Shown in pieces: positions 61,482 through 64,000 of a stretch of 64,000 nucleotides of DNA (its first letter is position 1; each line of letters starts with the position of its first letter). The stretch comes from Denitrovibrio sp. (lineage in GTDB: Bacteria; Chrysiogenota; Deferribacteres; Deferribacterales; Geovibrionaceae). A model generated the notes under the pieces. The model was not told where the DNA came from. It did not search any database and saw nothing but the letters and a program-made list of their open reading frames with translations. Both the position numbers and the translations under genes were made by a program. Location of the stretch: positions 124,001 through 188,000 of the forward strand of contig PKTM01000011.1 in assembly GCA_002869145.1 (NCBI GenBank), written 5' to 3'.

Positions 61482-64000
61482 TTAGCCTTTAAGCACGGCA
61501 TTGGCAGCAGCAAGTCTCGCAACAGGCACTCTGAAAGGTGAACAGCTGACATAGTCCAGCCCTACCTTTTGGCAGAAATCTATGGAGGCATGGTCACCGC
61601 CATGCTCACCGCATATTCCTGTTTTCAGACCCGGATGCGCTTTGCGTCCTTTTTGAACACCCATTTCAACAAGCTGACCGACACCTGATGTATCTATTGA
61701 AACAAAAGGGTCTTCTTTGTATATCCCTTTCTCCACGTAAATAGGGAGAAATCTGCTGGAATCGTCACGGCTGAGCCCAAGAGTTGTCTGAGTGAGGTCG
61801 TTAGTGCCAAATGAGAAAAAGTCAGCATATTCAGCAACTTCATCAGCAGTAAGAGCAGCTCTGGGAAGCTCGATCATGGTTCCAACAAGGTAGTCCACCT
61901 GAACACCAAGTTCATCCATAACCTCCGCCGCAACCTCTCTTGTCATCTCCTCAAGCTCTTTAAGCTCTTTGGCATGTCCAACCAGAGGTATCATTATCTC
62001 AGGCTTAACATTCTTGCCGGCTTTCTTCAGCTCACAAGCAGCCTCCATAATGGCGTAAACCTGCATCTCGTAAACTTCCGGATATGTAAGTCCCAGACGA
62101 CAGCCCCTATGTCCAAGCATAGGGTTGAACTCGTGCAGTTCAAGTGCTTTCGCCTTAAGCTGGTCAAAAGGCAGGCCTGATGAATCGGCAACTTTCTGCA
62201 AATCCTCGTCAGTATGAGGTATAAATTCATGCAGAGGCGGGTCAAGCAGTCTGATAGTTACAGGCAGCCCTTCCATAGCTTCGAAAATACTAAGAAAATC
62301 TTCTTTCTGATAAGGTTTTACTTTTTTCAGTGCGCGTCTTCTGCCGTCTTCGTTTGCAGCCAAAATCATTTCGCGTACAGCATCTATCCTTTCGCCTTCG
62401 AAAAACATATGCTCTGTACGGCAAAGTCCAATCCCTTCGGCACCGAAATCTCTTGCAATTTTGGCATCAGCAGGAGTCTCTGCATTGGTACGAACGCCCA
62501 GCGTTCTGAACTCGTCTGCCCAGTTAAGTATCTCAGCGAACTCACCGGAAAGCTCCGGTTCGATAAGCTTCGCCGCACCTAGTATAACTTCTCCGGAAGT
62601 GCCGTTAATAGTGAGCATGTCACCCTCATTAACAGTTATTTCCCCGGCTGTAAATTTTTTGGCTTTTTCATCAATTTTTATAGAACCGCATCCTGCAACA
62701 CAACATTTACCCATACCGCGGGCAACAACAGCAGCGTGGCTTGTCATCCCACCGGTGGCAGTAAGGATACCCTGCGCAGCGTGCATGCCGCCTATGTCTT
62801 CGGGAGATGTCTCTGCTCTCACAAGGATAACTTTCTGGCCAGCTTCAGCAGCGGCCTCTGCGGCTTCTGCGTTAAAAACCGCAGTACCAACAGCGGCTCC
62901 CGGCGATGCGGGCAAACCTTTGGCAATCACATCATATTTTACTGAAAGATCAATCATAGGGTGCAGAAGCTGGTCTATCTGATTCGGCTCAACACGAAGA
63001 ACTGCAGTCTTCTTGTCTATAAGTCCTTCTGCAAACATGTCGTAGGCAATCTTTACAGCAGCACAAGCGGTACGCTTGCCTGTTCTGGTCTGAAGCATGT
63101 AAAGAACGCCTCTCTCTATGGTAAATTCTATATCCTGAATGTCCTTATAATGCTTTTCGAGCTTCTGATAAACCTCTACAAGCTGTTCGTAAACTTCAGG
63201 CATTTCGCTTTTAAGCTTCGCTATAGGCTCCGGTGTTCTGATACCAGCCACAACATCTTCACCCTGTGCGTTTACAAGGTATTCTCCGAAAAATATCTTT
63301 TCGCCTGTGGAAGGATCTCTGGTAAATGCAACGCCTGTTCCGCAGTCATCGCCCATGTTTCCGAAAACCATAGACTGAATGTTTACAGCGGTGCCCCACT
63401 CATCAGACATCTTGTTTATCTTACGGTAGGTTTTAGCTCTCTGATTGTTCCATGAATCAAACACAGCATTAACAGCGTATTCCAGCTGTGTCATAGGGTC
63501 CTGCGGGAAATCTGTTCCGAGTTCTTTGGACACAAGTGCTTTGAAAGATTCCACTACCTTTTTCATGTCATCCGCTGAAAGCTCTATGTCTTCCTTCACC
63601 CCTCTGGCATCTTTCATATCAGAAAGGATGTGTTCAAATTTGTGATGAGGAATCCCCATAACCACATCAGAAAACATCTGGATAAATCTTCTGTAACTGT
63701 CATAGGCAAATCTGTCATTCCCTGATGATTTTGCCAGACCTATCACTGTCTGGTCAGTAAGACCGAGATTCAGGACTGTGTCCATCATACCCGGCATGGA
63801 TACCCTTGCGCCGGAACGCACGGAAACCAGAAGAGGGTTCTCAATGTCGCCGAATTTCTTTGACATGGCTTGCTCAAGAGTGGCAAGAGCGGCTTTCGCC
63901 TGATCCCAAAGGTTATCAGGATACTTTTTACCGTTGTTATAATATTGTACACAAGCCTCAGCCGTGATGGTGAAGCCCGGCGGCACAGGTATTCCGATGC
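61482..64000 (-). CDS. ppdK: Pyruvate, phosphate dikinase (5' end outside window)
   Basis: The enzyme interconverts pyruvate, ATP and phosphate with PEP, AMP and PPi, serving gluconeogenesis or PPi-linked glycolysis. About 839 codons are visible, from IGIPVPPGF in the ATP-grasp domain, through the swivelling phospho-His in GGMTSHAAVVARGMG, to the PEP-binding barrel ending CGEHGGDHASIDFC and YVSCSPFRVPVARLAAA. The frame stays open to the window edge; the start lies outside, since Met 63986 is within a conserved motif. PPDK suggests an anaerobic central metabolism. Confidence 0.97.
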   Translation of the reverse strand, partial: IGIPVPPGFTITAEACVQYYNNGKKYPDNLWDQAKAALATLEQAMSKKFGDIENPLLVSVRSGARVSMPGMMDTVLNLGLTDQTVIGLAKSSGNDRFAYDSYRRFIQMFSDVVMGIPHHKFEHILSDMKDARGVKEDIELSADDMKKVVESFKALVSKELGTDFPQDPMTQLEYAVNAVFDSWNNQRAKTYRKINKMSDEWGTAVNIQSMVFGNMGDDCGTGVAFTRDPSTGEKIFFGEYLVNAQGEDVVAGIRTPEPIAKLKSEMPEVYEQLVEVYQKLEKHYKDIQDIEFTIERGVLYMLQTRTGKRTACAAVKIAYDMFAEGLIDKKTAVLRVEPNQIDQLLHPMIDLSVKYDVIAKGLPASPGAAVGTAVFNAEAAEAAAEAGQKVILVRAETSPEDIGGMHAAQGILTATGGMTSHAAVVARGMGKCCVAGCGSIKIDEKAKKFTAGEITVNEGDMLTINGTSGEVILGAAKLIEPELSGEFAEILNWADEFRTLGVRTNAETPADAKIARDFGAEGIGLCRTEHMFFEGERIDAVREMILAANEDGRRRALKKVKPYQKEDFLSIFEAMEGLPVTIRLLDPPLHEFIPHTDEDLQKVADSSGLPFDQLKAKALELHEFNPMLGHRGCRLGLTYPEVYEMQVYAIMEAACELKKAGKNVKPEIMIPLVGHAKELKELEEMTREVAAEVMDELGVQVDYLVGTMIELPRAALTADEVAEYADFFSFGTNDLTQTTLGLSRDDSSRFLPIYVEKGIYKEDPFVSIDTSGVGQLVEMGVQKGRKAHPGLKTGICGEHGGDHASIDFCQKVGLDYVSCSPFRVPVARLAAANAVLKG

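Overview
The window reads as a chromosomal segment of a Gram-negative, probably flagellated anaerobe of moderate-to-low G+C. LpxC implies lipid A. A stand-alone FlhB-type C-terminal domain and several DUF115 (MptE-like, motility-accessory-factor-like) proteins point to flagellar export and surface or flagellin glycosylation. Pyruvate phosphate dikinase and many radical SAM enzymes fit an anaerobic life. My best guess is Deferribacterota (Denitrovibrio/Geovibrio relatives), but this is an inference from style and gene content, not shown by the sequence.

Layout. (1) 1-10.7 kb, mostly minus strand: glnE (cut by the window edge), an NtrB-like PAS histidine kinase, a plus-strand phosphohexomutase, lpxC, then the block recA-pilT-recX-rplI-dnaB. 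(2) 11-32.4 kb, an accessory surface-glycosylation island: a 1245-residue GT41-like glycosyltransferase, a secreted subtilase with six 56-residue FG-GAP/VCBS-like repeats, and a tightly packed plus-strand operon behind a good sigma70-type promoter. The operon runs HAD phosphatase, GAPDH-like dehydrogenase, CMP-sugar-type cytidylyltransferase, HpcH/HpaI aldolase, D-2-hydroxyacid dehydrogenase, two methyltransferases, DUF115 and GT2. A minus-strand group follows: a repeat-bearing DUF115 protein, a TPR protein, a second cytidylyltransferase and a TPR-sulfotransferase-like protein. (3) 32.4-40 kb, housekeeping: secA, a protoglobin-PsiE fusion, hisB-hisH-hisA, pgpA, cinA. (4) 40-48 kb, more glycosylation genes: DUF354, two radical SAM proteins, GSCFA, DUF115 and two GT2 genes. 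(5) 48-57 kb: lon-rpsU, a B12-binding radical SAM gene with a small methyltransferase, and tRNA-Arg-His-Leu-Gly followed by tig-clpP-clpX. (6) 57-64 kb: DUF72, a GSA-aminotransferase-like gene, the FlhB-like gene, a histidine kinase/response regulator pair and ppdK (5' end outside the window).

How the genes may work together. The five enzymes at 17.8-22 kb look like a self-contained route to a CMP-activated acidic sugar: oxidation of an aldose phosphate, 2-keto acid chemistry, pyruvate-type aldol condensation, dephosphorylation and cytidylylation. The surrounding DUF115, GT2 and methyltransferase genes could then attach and decorate it. This is a hypothesis, and the combination is the best candidate for something undescribed here. 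A second striking pattern is that four genes are each interrupted by exactly one in-frame stop with the reading frame intact on both sides: TAA at 28150, 45445 and 46317, TAG at 61110. Each is one C-to-T step from a Gln codon. Three of the four are in the glycosylation islands. A third pattern is a small Rossmann-like module (IFGxG...DD) fused to four unrelated enzymes of the islands.
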